A stretch of DNA of 64,000 nucleotides from JAIQFL01 sp035295745. Lineage in GTDB: Bacteria > Acidobacteriota > Terriglobia > Bryobacterales > Bryobacteraceae. The stretch covers positions 372,001 through 436,000 of the forward strand of contig DATGIL010000102.1 in the NCBI GenBank assembly GCA_035295745.1, in the 5' to 3' direction. Under the pieces are notes generated by a model. That model made no database searches and was not told the origin of the DNA. It saw nothing but the letters and a program-made list of their open reading frames with translations. The translations under genes and the position numbers were made by a program. Every line of letters starts with the position of its first letter. Position 1 is the stretch's first letter. Positions 24,824 through 33,828 of this stretch are shown one piece after another.

Positions 24824-27800
24824 ATGCGCATTTCTGTCCCGGCGTGTGTTCTCCAAGTGGCGTCTGCCTGTATCCTCGCCTGCGTCGTGACCGGTGCACT
24901 TCACGCGCAGCAGGACCGGGTCCTTAAACCCATCGATAGGTCACGTACCGTCCCCCTCAAAAGCCATATCAATCCGGCCGTGCGGTCTGAGGATGATCGC
25001 GGCCCCGTCGAACCATGGCTGGAAATCTCCTACGCGACGCTCTTTCTGAAGCCGACCCTTGCTCAGCAGTCCGCCCTGGAGAAGCTCCTGATCGACCAGC
25101 AGGATCCGGCCTCGGTGGAATACCACCGCTGGCTGACTCCCGAGGAATATGCCGACCGTTTCGGATTCAGCCGCTGGGATATCTCCCAAATCACCGATTG
25201 GCTCGAATCGCAGGGCATCAAGATCAACGACGTGGCGCGCGGCCGCCATTGGATCACATTTTCCGGCTCGGCTGCCGCCGTCGGCCGCAGCTTCGGCATC
25301 GAACTCCATCGGTATCAGACGGATGGTAAACTCCACTTCGCAAATGTCACCACGCCCTCCATACCCGAAGCGCTCGCGGCCGTGGTGGCCGATATACAAG
25401 GTCTTGACGACTTCTATCCGCTTCCGGCCGGAAGCAGGCACCAGTCAGGACTCATACCGGAGATCACCAGCAATTCCGGCGACCATTACCTGGGGCCCGA
25501 CGATATCGCCACCATCTACGATCTGAAGCCGCTCTACGCAGCCGGCTTCGACGGCGCCGGTCAGACGATCGCGATTATCGGGCAAACCGATATGGATCTC
25601 GAGCAATTCCAAACCTACCGAACTCGTTTTAACCTGCCCGCCAAAGACCCCGAAATGATGCTGGTGGGTCCTGACCCGGGTATGACGCCCGGTGATGAGC
25701 AGTATCTCGATATCGAAATGGTCAGCGCAGTAGCGAGGCACGCCAACGTCGTTTACGTCTATGGCAAGAACGGCTTCACCGCGCACCAATACGCGGTCGA
25801 TCAGAGGGTCGCGACGGTGATTACGGAAAGCCTGGCCCTTTGCGAACCCGCAACCACGCCGGTGCAGCGCGCGGTGGCGCAACAAGCTGCTGCGCAAGGC
25901 ATCACGTGGGTGGCGGCGAGTGGCGATACCGGCGCGGCCGGTTGCGAAACACAGGGCAAACTGCCGCAGGCATCGAAAGGAATGGCCGTCGCCATCCCTG
26001 CCAGTCTCCCGGAAGTGACAGGTGTCGGCGGCACCGAGTTCGATGATGCCGGAGCAACGTACTGGAACGGCACCAACACCAGCACGCTTGCCTCGGCGAC
26101 GTCCTACATCCCCGAAAAGGCCTGGAATGACACTTCCAGCGGTTTGGAATGGGCGCTGGGCGGCTCGACCGGCGGCGCGAGCATCTTCTTTTCCAAACCG
26201 CCGTGGCAAACCGGGGCCGGCGTTCCGAGCGACCACGCCCGTGATGTCCCCGACATCGCCTTGAATGCCTCCTGGAGCCACGACCCTTATTACATCTACG
26301 CTGCCGGCAGGTGGTACGGACAGGCGGGCACCTCGGCTGCCACACCCGTTTTCGCCAGCTTTGTTGCCATCTTGAATCAGTATCTGGTTTCGAAGGGCGC
26401 TCTGTCGCAGCCCGGCCTCGGCAACATCAACCCGGCCTTGTACCGTCTTGCGCAGATTGCCCCGAGCGCGTTTCACGATATCGTTCAGGGCGATAACATC
26501 ATGCCGTGCATTGTGGGTACACCCGACTGTGTGACTGGGTGGTTCGGTTTCACCGCCGGCCCGGGATACGATCAAGTCACCGGTCTCGGCTCGGTGGACA
26601 TGTACAAACTGGCCACAAGCTGGGACAGCGGTACGCCCACGACTACCGTGGTTGCGGCGTCACCGGCTAGCGTGACATTCAACAGCAGTGTGCGTTTGAC
26701 CGCGACCGTCAGCGCGAAGGGCAGCACGCCTTCGGGAGAGGTAGCGTTCCTCGCGGGGGATGTCTCGCTCGGCTCCGCAACACTCTCCGGTTCCAGTGCG
26801 AGCATCACGATCAGCGCCACCGTGCTGTCCGCCGGTTCGAATACGATCACCGCCGTCTATGGCGGTGCGGCGAATTGGAACAGCTCGGCCGGAACCATGG
26901 CCGTGACAGTGAGCGTGCCGTCTGGGGTCTCGGCCGTCGTTGCTTCCATCTCGTCCAACCCCGTATACGAGTTACCGCCCGACGCCTCGGGTACCCGATG
27001 GAACTACACGATCACGCTCACCAATGAATCCGCCATTGCAGGGACGCTGACGAAGTTCACTATCGATGGCAGCGACGATTTCGCCAATCTCAAGAACGCG
27101 CTCGGCACCGCAACCATTGGAGCCAATCAGTCGCTCTCCGCCACTCTTACCGCCAGAAATTTAAACGCGCCGGTGAATCGCGTCTTCGCATTTACCGGGA
27201 CCGACGCGAGTGGCGCAACCTGGTCACAGCAACTCACGATCCAGTTCGTTTCTCGCGTGCTGGAGACAATGTCGGTTCTTGTGACCACTCCTGCCACCGT
27301 GCCGTCCAACTCCGCGGCGGATTCTTCCTGCCGGTGGGCGCAGCCCATAATTTTGGAAGAGCAGGGTGGCTACGACCTGCAACTTTCGGAGTTGGCCTCC
27401 ACCGAAGCCGATTTCAGCCGCCAATTGCAGCAGCTCTTCGGAACCACGACGATTGCGCCCTTCGGGCGGCTCCAGGGAACTCTGTGCTGGCCCGCCGCCA
27501 CTTCCGCGGGGAGCAAGACCATCACCCTGACCTTCAGCTCGACGGCATCTCAGAACCCCAGCCTTCACACCGCATCCGTCTCCACCGTTCTGGGAACGCC
27601 TGCCGCCTCGGTCCCGACCGTGAGCATTTCCCCGACGCTCGTCAGTTTTAGCAGCGGCGCCTCTGCGCAGAAAGCCGCCGTCAACCTGAGCTTCAGCAGC
27701 GGCACCCCTGCATGGACGGCCAGGGTGTCGCCTCAGAACAACACCACGAGTTGGCTTGCAGTCTCGCCGGCTTCGGGCACGGGCGTGGCGCAGTTGACGC

Positions 27801-28591
27801 TCACGGCGTCGTCTGCTGGCATGGGCACGGGTGTTCACAACGCCACCCTGTTGATCGAGTCCGCCAGCGCCTCGCCCCAATTTGCTACAGTGCCCGTGGT
27901 GCTGGTGATTGGTGGCTCGTCGACGATCAACATTGGCGCGGTTACCAGTGCCGCCTCTTACAGCACGCCGCCTCTGGCACCCGGCATGTATATGACCGTC
28001 TGGGGCACCAACCTGTCTCCCGGCCAGCAGCACGCGCCTGCAGTACCGCTGCCCTTTAAAATGCAGGGTGTTACTGCCACTGTGAACGGCATCCCCGCGC
28101 CACTGCTGGATGTTCTCCCCACGCAATTAAACGTACAGATCCCGTACGAAACCGGCGCCGGCACGGCCATTCTCGGCATCAACAACAATGGCCAGGTTGC
28201 TTACTACGCCTTCGAGGTGCGGGCCTCGGCACCCGGCATCTTCATGACGCTCGATGGCGCCAGCAATCTCGTCCCCAACGCCACCGGGAAGCGCGGCGAC
28301 CTTCTGCTGGCATTCATTACCGGCGAGGGCGATGTCACGCCGGCGCTGATGACAGGACGAACCCCCACGACGAGTGACATCGCAACAATGCCCGTGCCGG
28401 GTTTACCGTTGACGCTCGCTGTGGGCGGTGTGCCGGCCACAATCTACTTCTCGGCCATTCCCAGCGGCCTGGTGGGAGTAACGCAGATAAACTTCGCGAT
28501 CCCACCGAACGCTCCGCTCGGCAAACAGCCTGTCGTCGTTACAGTCGGCGCTGCTTCGAGCCCGCCAGTGAATCTCACGGTCATCCAATAA
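24824..28591 (+). CDS. sedolisin (peptidase S53) precursor with Ig-like region and TIGR03437 C-terminal domain
   Basis: A 1255-residue secreted acid protease. The signal peptide ends near GALHA-QQ (about residue 28). A pro-kumamolisin activation domain (about 60-200) precedes the S53 catalytic domain (about 215-600). Active-site residues are visible: Glu292 and Asp296 (DEQYLDIEM), oxyanion Asp368 (SGDTGAAG) and nucleophile Ser504 (AGTSAATP). Calcium-site candidates are in FHDIVQGDN and GYDQVTGLGSVD. Ig-like strands follow (about 610-1010), then the roughly 210-residue TIGR03437 domain beginning VTSAASYSTPPLAPGMYMTVWG and ending at the C-terminus. That domain recurs on many secreted Solibacter proteins and probably marks surface sorting or attachment, which is inference. 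The protease should work at acidic pH. Confidence 0.93.
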   Translation: MRISVPACVLQVASACILACVVTGALHAQQDRVLKPIDRSRTVPLKSHINPAVRSEDDRGPVEPWLEISYATLFLKPTLAQQSALEKLLIDQQDPASVEYHRWLTPEEYADRFGFSRWDISQITDWLESQGIKINDVARGRHWITFSGSAAAVGRSFGIELHRYQTDGKLHFANVTTPSIPEALAAVVADIQGLDDFYPLPAGSRHQSGLIPEITSNSGDHYLGPDDIATIYDLKPLYAAGFDGAGQTIAIIGQTDMDLEQFQTYRTRFNLPAKDPEMMLVGPDPGMTPGDEQYLDIEMVSAVARHANVVYVYGKNGFTAHQYAVDQRVATVITESLALCEPATTPVQRAVAQQAAAQGITWVAASGDTGAAGCETQGKLPQASKGMAVAIPASLPEVTGVGGTEFDDAGATYWNGTNTSTLASATSYIPEKAWNDTSSGLEWALGGSTGGASIFFSKPPWQTGAGVPSDHARDVPDIALNASWSHDPYYIYAAGRWYGQAGTSAATPVFASFVAILNQYLVSKGALSQPGLGNINPALYRLAQIAPSAFHDIVQGDNIMPCIVGTPDCVTGWFGFTAGPGYDQVTGLGSVDMYKLATSWDSGTPTTTVVAASPASVTFNSSVRLTATVSAKGSTPSGEVAFLAGDVSLGSATLSGSSASITISATVLSAGSNTITAVYGGAANWNSSAGTMAVTVSVPSGVSAVVASISSNPVYELPPDASGTRWNYTITLTNESAIAGTLTKFTIDGSDDFANLKNALGTATIGANQSLSATLTARNLNAPVNRVFAFTGTDASGATWSQQLTIQFVSRVLETMSVLVTTPATVPSNSAADSSCRWAQPIILEEQGGYDLQLSELASTEADFSRQLQQLFGTTTIAPFGRLQGTLCWPAATSAGSKTITLTFSSTASQNPSLHTASVSTVLGTPAASVPTVSISPTLVSFSSGASAQKAAVNLSFSSGTPAWTARVSPQNNTTSWLAVSPASGTGVAQLTLTASSAGMGTGVHNATLLIESASASPQFATVPVVLVIGGSSTINIGAVTSAASYSTPPLAPGMYMTVWGTNLSPGQQHAPAVPLPFKMQGVTATVNGIPAPLLDVLPTQLNVQIPYETGAGTAILGINNNGQVAYYAFEVRASAPGIFMTLDGASNLVPNATGKRGDLLLAFITGEGDVTPALMTGRTPTTSDIATMPVPGLPLTLAVGGVPATIYFSAIPSGLVGVTQINFAIPPNAPLGKQPVVVTVGAASSPPVNLTVIQ

Positions 28592-29160
28592 TTTGGTATG
28601 GTACGCGCTGCTTAGGGTTTCACGGCGAGGTGACTCGCCATCAGAGGCTTTACGGAAAAATGGGAATTCGGCATCCGTTCCAAGAGTGCTAAAGTCGTCC
28701 AGACTGGGGAGCCAAATCTTCATTTCTTTTCCTGGTCCCTTATTTGTTTTTTTTATGTTTGCGCGGTTCGAGATCCGGAGTTTAAGTGAGTTTTTGAATG
28801 TGGTTCCCCCCCGTTTTCCAGTTGGCCTCTTCCACGTGAGTTTGAGGACGCGTCGTGTTCCCTGGGTGTTTGCGTGGGGATGTTCTTGCAGAGGGTGCTG
28901 GTGGTTTCGATGACGTCGAATGGCGCGGTCGTAGTCTTGGTTTTTGTGGCGCCACGCGCTTGCTTTCTCGTCGTAGACTCGGTGGGTATTCTGCCGTCGA
29001 GTCTGGCGAGGTACATTGCCTGGATCTCGTGTTGAGCCGGTCGTAGTCTGCCTGCGCGTGTTGGAGCGCTTGTTCTCGGGGATGGCCAATCGTAATGTGT
29101 ACGGCGGAATCTGGCGGGGGCCGTCCATTGCGTCTGTTGTTGCATCATAGTGGAAGTGAA
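28592..29160. other. 569-bp gap with anomalous G+T-rich composition
   Basis: No credible gene. The + strand is strikingly rich in G and T from about 28720 to 29110, unlike the surrounding GC-rich coding DNA, and the motif GTCGTAGTCT or a near match occurs around 28930, 28970 and 29041. Reading frames here give low-complexity Thr/Arg/Asn-rich or Cys/Val-rich peptides. It contains repeat copy B at 28690-28716 and ends with the Shine-Dalgarno sequence GGAAG for the sigma factor gene. Confidence 0.5.
28690..28716 (+). repeat. dispersed short repeat, copy B
   Basis: 27 bases identical to 35751-35777, ending ACTGGGGAGCCAAAT; similarity continues weakly on both sides (CAAGAGT before, TCATTTCT after). 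About 100 bp downstream of the S53 protease gene, so that copies A and B flank that gene. Confidence 0.7.
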
Positions 29161-29873
29161 ATGAGTGAACCGTGCGAGCGGCCTTCAAATCCTGATACCA
29201 CCCAACTTCTTCACGCCTGGCTGGAGGCGATCGCGAGGCCCTCGCGCATTTGGCGCCGCGCGTCTACCGGGAGTTGCGCCGCATGGCCGCTCACTTCCTG
29301 CGCAACGAGCATTCGGGGGAGAGTATAGAGAGCGCAGAACTCGTGCACGAAGTGTACCTCAAGCTCGTCGATATCCATCGAGTGAACTGGCAGGACCGGA
29401 CCCATTTCCTGGCAATCGCGGCGCGGCTGATGCGGCGCATCCTGGTCGATCGGGCCAGACGGAGGAGGGCGGGCAAGCGGGGCCGGGCGCTGAAGGTAAG
29501 CCTGGATGAGAGTCTGACGATCGGCTCGGAACGGGCAAGTGAACTGGTTGCGCTTGACGCTGCTTTAGAGACACTGGCTTCGGTCGACGCCAGGAAAGCG
29601 CAGGTTGTCGAACTGCGGTTCTTCGGCGGGTTGAGCATCGACGAGATCGCGTTCGTGGTGCAGGTTTCGAGCGACACGGTCAAGCGTGACTGGAAGACTG
29701 CCCGGGCGTGGCTGCTTTCCACGCTCTCGAATCGCGCTTATCAAGAACACTCCCTCGCGGTCGTAGCTCGTAACCTACCCAAATACGTTCGCGCGATACG
29801 TGCGCTTGCGAGCCGCGCGCGTCAGCAAGCGATTTGGCGATACGCCGGCGGACTTCTGAAACCAAGTACTTAG
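29161..29873 (+). pseudogene. ECF sigma factor (TIGR02999-like), frameshifted, with repeat-derived tail
   Basis: The ATG at 29161 has GGAAG five bases upstream and reads MSEPCERPSNPDTTQLLHAW, the normal opening of this family. Near 29225-29228 one base is missing; the expected continuation GDREALAHLAPRVYRELRR is in another frame and runs open to 29873. That part holds region 2 (ESAELVHEVYLKLVD, THFLAIAARLMRRILVDRARRR) and region 4 (AQVVELRFFGGLSIDEIAFVVQVSSDTVKRDWKTARAWL). The last roughly 40 residues after LLSTLSN are encoded by a REP-like element and are foreign to the family. Either the gene is inactive, shifted by an assembly error, or expressed only from the internal TTG at 29250. No anti-sigma gene is adjacent. 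Confidence 0.75.
29752..29864. repeat. REP-like element, copy 2
   Basis: It starts with CTCCCTCGCGGTCGTAGCTCGTAA, related to the unit junctions at 61363 and 61454, and continues through the arm CGAGCCGCGCGCGT; 29809-29855 matches 430-476 with three differences. It is embedded in the end of the ECF sigma reading frame. Confidence 0.7.
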
Positions 29874-29983
29874 CCATGACCCAGTTCAACATTCGAACAT
29901 GCTGAAAGGGCACGGAGTTCGTGAAGCGGTCTTAGTGCTACCAGACTGATCGACTTCGCCGCGCCGTCAACAACAGGCGACTT

Positions 29984-30001
29984 GCGAGTCACTCGCTTTT
30001 T
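29984..30001 (+). terminator. rho-independent terminator
   Basis: GCGAG, loop TCA, CTCGC followed by five T residues and, after a short interruption, four more. The stem is short. It lies about 110 bp after the sigma factor frame and reads in its direction. Confidence 0.55.
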
Positions 30002-30022
30002 GTCCCTTTTGCGGCCCGCGGC

Positions 30023-31789
30023 CTACGTTGCGCGACAAGTGGGGAGATTCAACCGAACCAGGAGGTTCTGGAAACGCGGCTCGTGACGGAGAGAGTCCCA
30101 GTCAGGAGAAACGCCTAGCCACAGCACGAGGGCATCGTGCTCCTCGAACGCCTTCTCAATGTGATCGATTGCGACACGATTCTCGCCCAATCCAGCATAG
30201 ATGAACGCCAGGAAAATGGGAAGTACACGATGAGGGCCACAACTTTGTTCCAGCCTGTTAAGGACAGCTCGAGCCCGATCATGCTTCCCTGCGAGCCCGT
30301 ATGTCATCCCAAGGTAGGCCAGCGAAAACGGATCTCCGAACTTCGCTGCAGACTGCTCCAGCGCGGTGATGGCATCGTCGAAATCGCCCTTGGCCCGGGC
30401 CGCAGTCCCGAGTACGTAATAGGCCTGGGGAGCGTTTTCATCCAGGTCGAGCGTTGCGCGGGCCTGCGCGATAGCCCGGTCGTAATGCCGCGCCCAGTAG
30501 GGAAGCCAACAAGTCATCGACCGGATGGCGATAGAGAGAGGATCCAAAGACAGCGCTAAGCTGGCTTCGATCGCTGCGTGTTGGTGCTCCTCTTTCATCG
30601 ATCCCAGGAACATCGCCATCGTCCAGTGCGCGGCCGGGTCGTTCGGGTTCAAGCCGACAGCACGTTCGAGCTCGCGGTCGCACTCCCCCAGGTTCCAGTG
30701 GTGGAACCAGTGGACGAGACCCAGAGCGGTGTGGGCCTCCGTGAGAGATCCCTCAAATTCGAGGGCTCTTCTGGCGGCCGACTCGGCCTTGGGAAAAGCC
30801 TCGACGTGTGGCGCATAGCCGAAGAAGGCACTCAAGGCTTGGGCCATGGCTAACTTGGCGTAGGCAGGCCCAAACCGAGGGTCTCGATCGATAGCCAGGC
30901 GGAAGTACTCAACTGCTTTTTCGAAGGAGCTCGGACTGGCCCGACTAAACTGGTGCAGTCCCAACAGGTAGGCGTTGTAAGCTTCGAGTTCCACATCATG
31001 GGCATGCTGCGTGCGCTGAGCGGCGCTGCGCGTCAGGTTGACGTCAATCTGGCGGGCGATGGCCTGTGCGGCGTCGCTCTGCAATTTGAGCACATCGCGC
31101 AACTCGCTGTCATAACTCTTCGCCCAGAGATGCGTTCGATCGCTGACCTTGATGAGCTGCGCACTGATGCGAACGCGGTTGTCCGCGCGCCGTACGCTTC
31201 CCTCCACGACGTAATCCACATTCAGCTCGCGGCCGATCCGCGCGACTTCCTTGCGCGAGCCCTTGTAACGCATGGCCGAGGTGCGAGCGATCACGCCCAA
31301 GCGTCCCGGCGCAATGCAGGCAAGCTCGGTGATGAGCTCTTCGGTCATGCCGTCACTGAAGTACTCCTGAGCGGGGTCACCGCTGAGATTGTCGAAAGGG
31401 AGCACTGCCAATCTGACATAGCCGGCCCGGAGCTCCTCAGGCCCAGGCAGGCCTGTCGAAACAGATACCATAAACCGATACCCGCGGCGGGGCAACGTTT
31501 CGATGTACCTGGGCTTTTCCGCAGAGTCGCCCAACGCCTCGCGCAGTCTGGTCACGGCAGTGTTCAGATTATTGTCGAACTCAACGAAAACATCCGCCGG
31601 CCAGAGCCGGGCCCGCAACTCCTCCCGCGTCACAACCTCACAGGGATGCTCCAGCAGTAACGCCAGGATTGCGAACGATTGCTCGCGAAGCTTGATCTTG
31701 ACCCCTAGCTTGCGGAGTTCGCCGGCATGAAGATCAACCGCAAAGGAATCGAAACGAATGAGTTTCCGCGTTCCTTCAGAATTCGGCAT
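30023..31789 (-). CDS. winged-helix/TolB-like/TPR transcriptional regulator (copy R1)
   Basis: A 588-residue cytoplasmic regulator. Residues about 8-110 form an OmpR/CadC-type winged helix (IRFDSFAVDLHAGELRK, LLLEHPCEVVTREELRARLWP, TLPRRGYRF). Residues about 125-260 resemble the TolB/FlgO-like part of adenylate-cyclase-associated proteins (LAVLPFDNLSGDPAQEYFSDGMTEELITEL). TPR repeats fill about 270-570. Unlike CadC or ToxR, no membrane segment separates the domains, so sensing is probably intracellular and protein- or ligand-mediated. It is divergent from a small secreted-protein gene at 31963, the likely target. Confidence 0.88.
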   Translation of the reverse strand: MPNSEGTRKLIRFDSFAVDLHAGELRKLGVKIKLREQSFAILALLLEHPCEVVTREELRARLWPADVFVEFDNNLNTAVTRLREALGDSAEKPRYIETLPRRGYRFMVSVSTGLPGPEELRAGYVRLAVLPFDNLSGDPAQEYFSDGMTEELITELACIAPGRLGVIARTSAMRYKGSRKEVARIGRELNVDYVVEGSVRRADNRVRISAQLIKVSDRTHLWAKSYDSELRDVLKLQSDAAQAIARQIDVNLTRSAAQRTQHAHDVELEAYNAYLLGLHQFSRASPSSFEKAVEYFRLAIDRDPRFGPAYAKLAMAQALSAFFGYAPHVEAFPKAESAARRALEFEGSLTEAHTALGLVHWFHHWNLGECDRELERAVGLNPNDPAAHWTMAMFLGSMKEEHQHAAIEASLALSLDPLSIAIRSMTCWLPYWARHYDRAIAQARATLDLDENAPQAYYVLGTAARAKGDFDDAITALEQSAAKFGDPFSLAYLGMTYGLAGKHDRARAVLNRLEQSCGPHRVLPIFLAFIYAGLGENRVAIDHIEKAFEEHDALVLWLGVSPDWDSLRHEPRFQNLLVRLNLPTCRAT

Positions 31790-31812
31790 AGAGCTCCGGG
31801 CTCCCTAAAGGA

Positions 31813-31841
31813 ATCCTAGTCCCACAGGGCGCCAGCGTCAA
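31813..31841 (-). promoter_or_regulatory. sigma-70 promoter of regulator R1
   Basis: On the - strand TTGACG (31841-31836), 17 bases, TAGGAT (31818-31813). The leader would be about 17 nt and includes GGAG four bases before the ATG at 31789. Confidence 0.6.
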
Positions 31842-31962
31842 TTCCGATAAACTGGTCTGAATCCAAGGGAGTGCGTGGTACGGAGAATTCAATCCGGAGT
31901 CAACGCAGAATCCATTGATGCAGATCCTGGCTCAAGCCATAGTCAGTCTCGGAGGTATTCAG

Positions 31963-32496
31963 ATGTACGTTCGAAACATGGCATGTACGATGCTTACGGT
32001 TCTCTCACTCTGCTGCGTTCTTTCAGCGCAGCCTCTGTGCAGCATCGACAGCGTACGGGGAACGTGGGCGTTTGCAGAACTCGGCTGGACAGTCCCGATC
32101 GCATCGGGGTCGAGCGCTGTCGCATCGCCCGTCACCGTGATTGGCGCTTTTAGCGTCGACTACTCGGGCAAGATGACCGGTTCCGGGACGACCATTTCAG
32201 GAGCGGGCATTCCCGGTACGCCGATACCGGCCGGAGAAGTTCTCGATTTCGACTTCACTGGGACTGTCGAGATCACATCGGACTGCACTGGTGTGCTCCG
32301 ATACGCCATCCAGATAAAGGGGACACCCGGACCTCTGCCGGGACAGTTCATTGAGCGATTCGTCTACTCGCCGCACACGGACGAGCTGCTTTCGATGTCA
32401 ATCCAGAGCCCCCTTTCAAAACCGCTGTGGATTGGCCGTTACACGCGGCTGGGGCGTGTACAGGCAGCGGTCGCCTGGCCCACGGTTTCGCACTGA
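31963..32496 (+). CDS. small secreted protein, one-domain member (S1)
   Basis: A 177-residue protein with a signal peptide (MACTMLTVLSLCCVLSAQ). The mature part is one beta-rich domain: CSIDSVRGTWAF at its start, an internal DFDFTGTVEI strand, then TSDCTGVLRY, followed by a C-terminal LxIQSPLSKPLWIGRYTRL. The Cys in CSID and the Cys in DCTG are placed like those of the two domains of the protein at 32828-33679, suggesting a disulfide. GGAGG seven bases upstream fixes the ATG at 31963. No known family. It is divergent from regulator R1. Confidence 0.7.
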   Translation: MYVRNMACTMLTVLSLCCVLSAQPLCSIDSVRGTWAFAELGWTVPIASGSSAVASPVTVIGAFSVDYSGKMTGSGTTISGAGIPGTPIPAGEVLDFDFTGTVEITSDCTGVLRYAIQIKGTPGPLPGQFIERFVYSPHTDELLSMSIQSPLSKPLWIGRYTRLGRVQAAVAWPTVSH

Positions 32497-32827
32497 CTCA
32501 ATTCCAAGTGAGCGGAAGAGGACGAGCCTTGGATCGTCCTCGTTCCATTGGCGTGGATGTTTCCGGGCCGGCACGCCTTGAGAATCGACCTGGCTTGACG
32601 CAGTGTGTGCCGACCCCCTCCGGCGGCAGCAGTTACGAGCAACCCGGCGACGGGTCATTTCTCATCGTTGGGCGTGATGCGGCCACCCGGACCCGTCAAG
32701 GCTGAATGGCGATTCCGACAAGCGCCGACGCAATGGCGGGGCGATTGAAACAAGGGGACGTGCACCTGGTTTCCCGTGGCCGCCAGGTGCACGCGATTCG
32801 CTCAAACGCGGACCTGCCAGTCTGAAG
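32497..32827. other. 331-bp gap between convergent secreted-protein genes
   Basis: No coding sequence is evident. The one clear structure is the 10-bp perfect inverted repeat GTGCACCTGG/CCAGGTGCAC at 32760-32769 and 32783-32792, which could act as a transcription barrier between the two genes. There is no T-tract. Confidence 0.5.
32760..32792. terminator. 10-bp perfect hairpin between convergent genes
   Basis: Perfect arms of ten bases around a 13-base loop, 36 bp beyond the stop of the - strand gene. Lacking a poly-T run, it could stop or stabilise transcripts from either side but is not a standard intrinsic terminator. Confidence 0.4.
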
Positions 32828-33679
32828 CTACTGGATGGAGATCCGCTTCATATTCTCGAGGACAATCGGAAAAGCGCCGTTGCTTTCGGTTTCCAAACCG
32901 ATCAACTCGTTGCCGTAGTTCAACACGACGTACTTGACGGCGCCCGTGAACGTCAAGCCGGGAAACTGCTCGGATGTGCCCGTGTACTTTATCGTGGCGG
33001 TGCAGTCCGGGTTCACCTGCATGGAGATGTTCGGAAATTGAAATTCGACGATGGTGCCGCCCATTGAGGCAATAGAGGCGGCGGTGCCGCCTCCACTAGA
33101 TGCAAATGTCCCTGTGTGGACTGCCGAGAACGGTGTAGGTACCGGCTGGGACTGGCCGGGCACCGGCATCATCACGGTCCCCTCGCGAGACCCGCCATAT
33201 GAACCGCGAACCATGTCGCTGGTGCATTGCGCATCTGACCACGAGAGGCGCCGCAAGTAACCTATGGCGGCCGACGGTCCCAGCGGGAACTTCGTAGGCA
33301 TCAAGCGCATCTCGTTGCCGTTGTCGAGAATGATCAGCCGGTCGGCGCCTTGGACTGTTCCGAATGTGTACGTATCCGTCGCCGTGCAGTCAGGATTCAC
33401 CTGAATGGAACCGGAAAAGTCAACATCCTGGACCTGTCCGCCGGCCGAGATCGTTGCATGAACGGTGTAGCGCCCCTGCCAATCGATGTTCCCGATTCCA
33501 ATCCCGGCAAAAGGAACCGGTGCGGGATCCGAACTTCCGGAAACGCTCATCATAGCGGTGCCGCGAATCTGGTACCCCCAGGTTCCGCGCACCGTAGCCA
33601 GGGAACATTGCGCGAAGGAAGTACAGCAAGCCGGAAGCAGCAAGGCCGCCGCAAGTGCGAAGCTTTGATGGTGTCGCAT
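32828..33679 (-). CDS. secreted protein with two copies of the VRG/DCT domain (S2)
   Basis: A 283-residue exported protein (signal peptide to about SFAQ, residue 24). The mature part is an internal duplication: domain 1 opens CSLATVRGTWGYQIRGTAMM and ends VNPDCTATDTYTF; domain 2 opens CTSDMVRGSYGGSREGTVMM and ends VNPDCTATIKYTG. Each has a Cys at both ends, as in the one-domain protein at 31963. No known family or catalytic motif. AGGAG lies about ten bases before the ATG at 33677-33679; an in-frame GTG further up is less likely. It is divergent from regulator R2. Confidence 0.72.
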   Translation of the reverse strand: MRHHQSFALAAALLLPACCTSFAQCSLATVRGTWGYQIRGTAMMSVSGSSDPAPVPFAGIGIGNIDWQGRYTVHATISAGGQVQDVDFSGSIQVNPDCTATDTYTFGTVQGADRLIILDNGNEMRLMPTKFPLGPSAAIGYLRRLSWSDAQCTSDMVRGSYGGSREGTVMMPVPGQSQPVPTPFSAVHTGTFASSGGGTAASIASMGGTIVEFQFPNISMQVNPDCTATIKYTGTSEQFPGLTFTGAVKYVVLNYGNELIGLETESNGAFPIVLENMKRISIQ

Positions 33680-33790
33680 GTTGAAAATGCTCCTTTCGCT
33701 TGCCACAGTACGCTCCAGGCGGTTTCCCGGGCCATAGACAACGCCTGGGAACCGGCTGGTTTTTCCTTGGTGTCCAAGTGTCTGGCAGGA

Positions 33791-33819
33791 TTGAGTTTGC
33801 GGAGTTTAAGGGCTATAAT
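33791..33819 (+). promoter_or_regulatory. sigma-70 promoter of regulator R2, leaderless
   Basis: TTGAGT (33791-33796), 17 bases, TATAAT (33814-33819). The ATG at 33829 is nine bases after the -10 box and has no Shine-Dalgarno sequence, so the transcript should start within about three bases of the start codon. Confidence 0.7.
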
Positions 33820-33828
33820 TCCGGTAAC

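Noticed and set aside
28403..29188. 261-codon open frame on the - strand over the G+T-rich stretch
   Set aside because: It overlaps the end of the S53 protease and gives Asn/Thr/Arg/His-rich low-complexity sequence without motifs.
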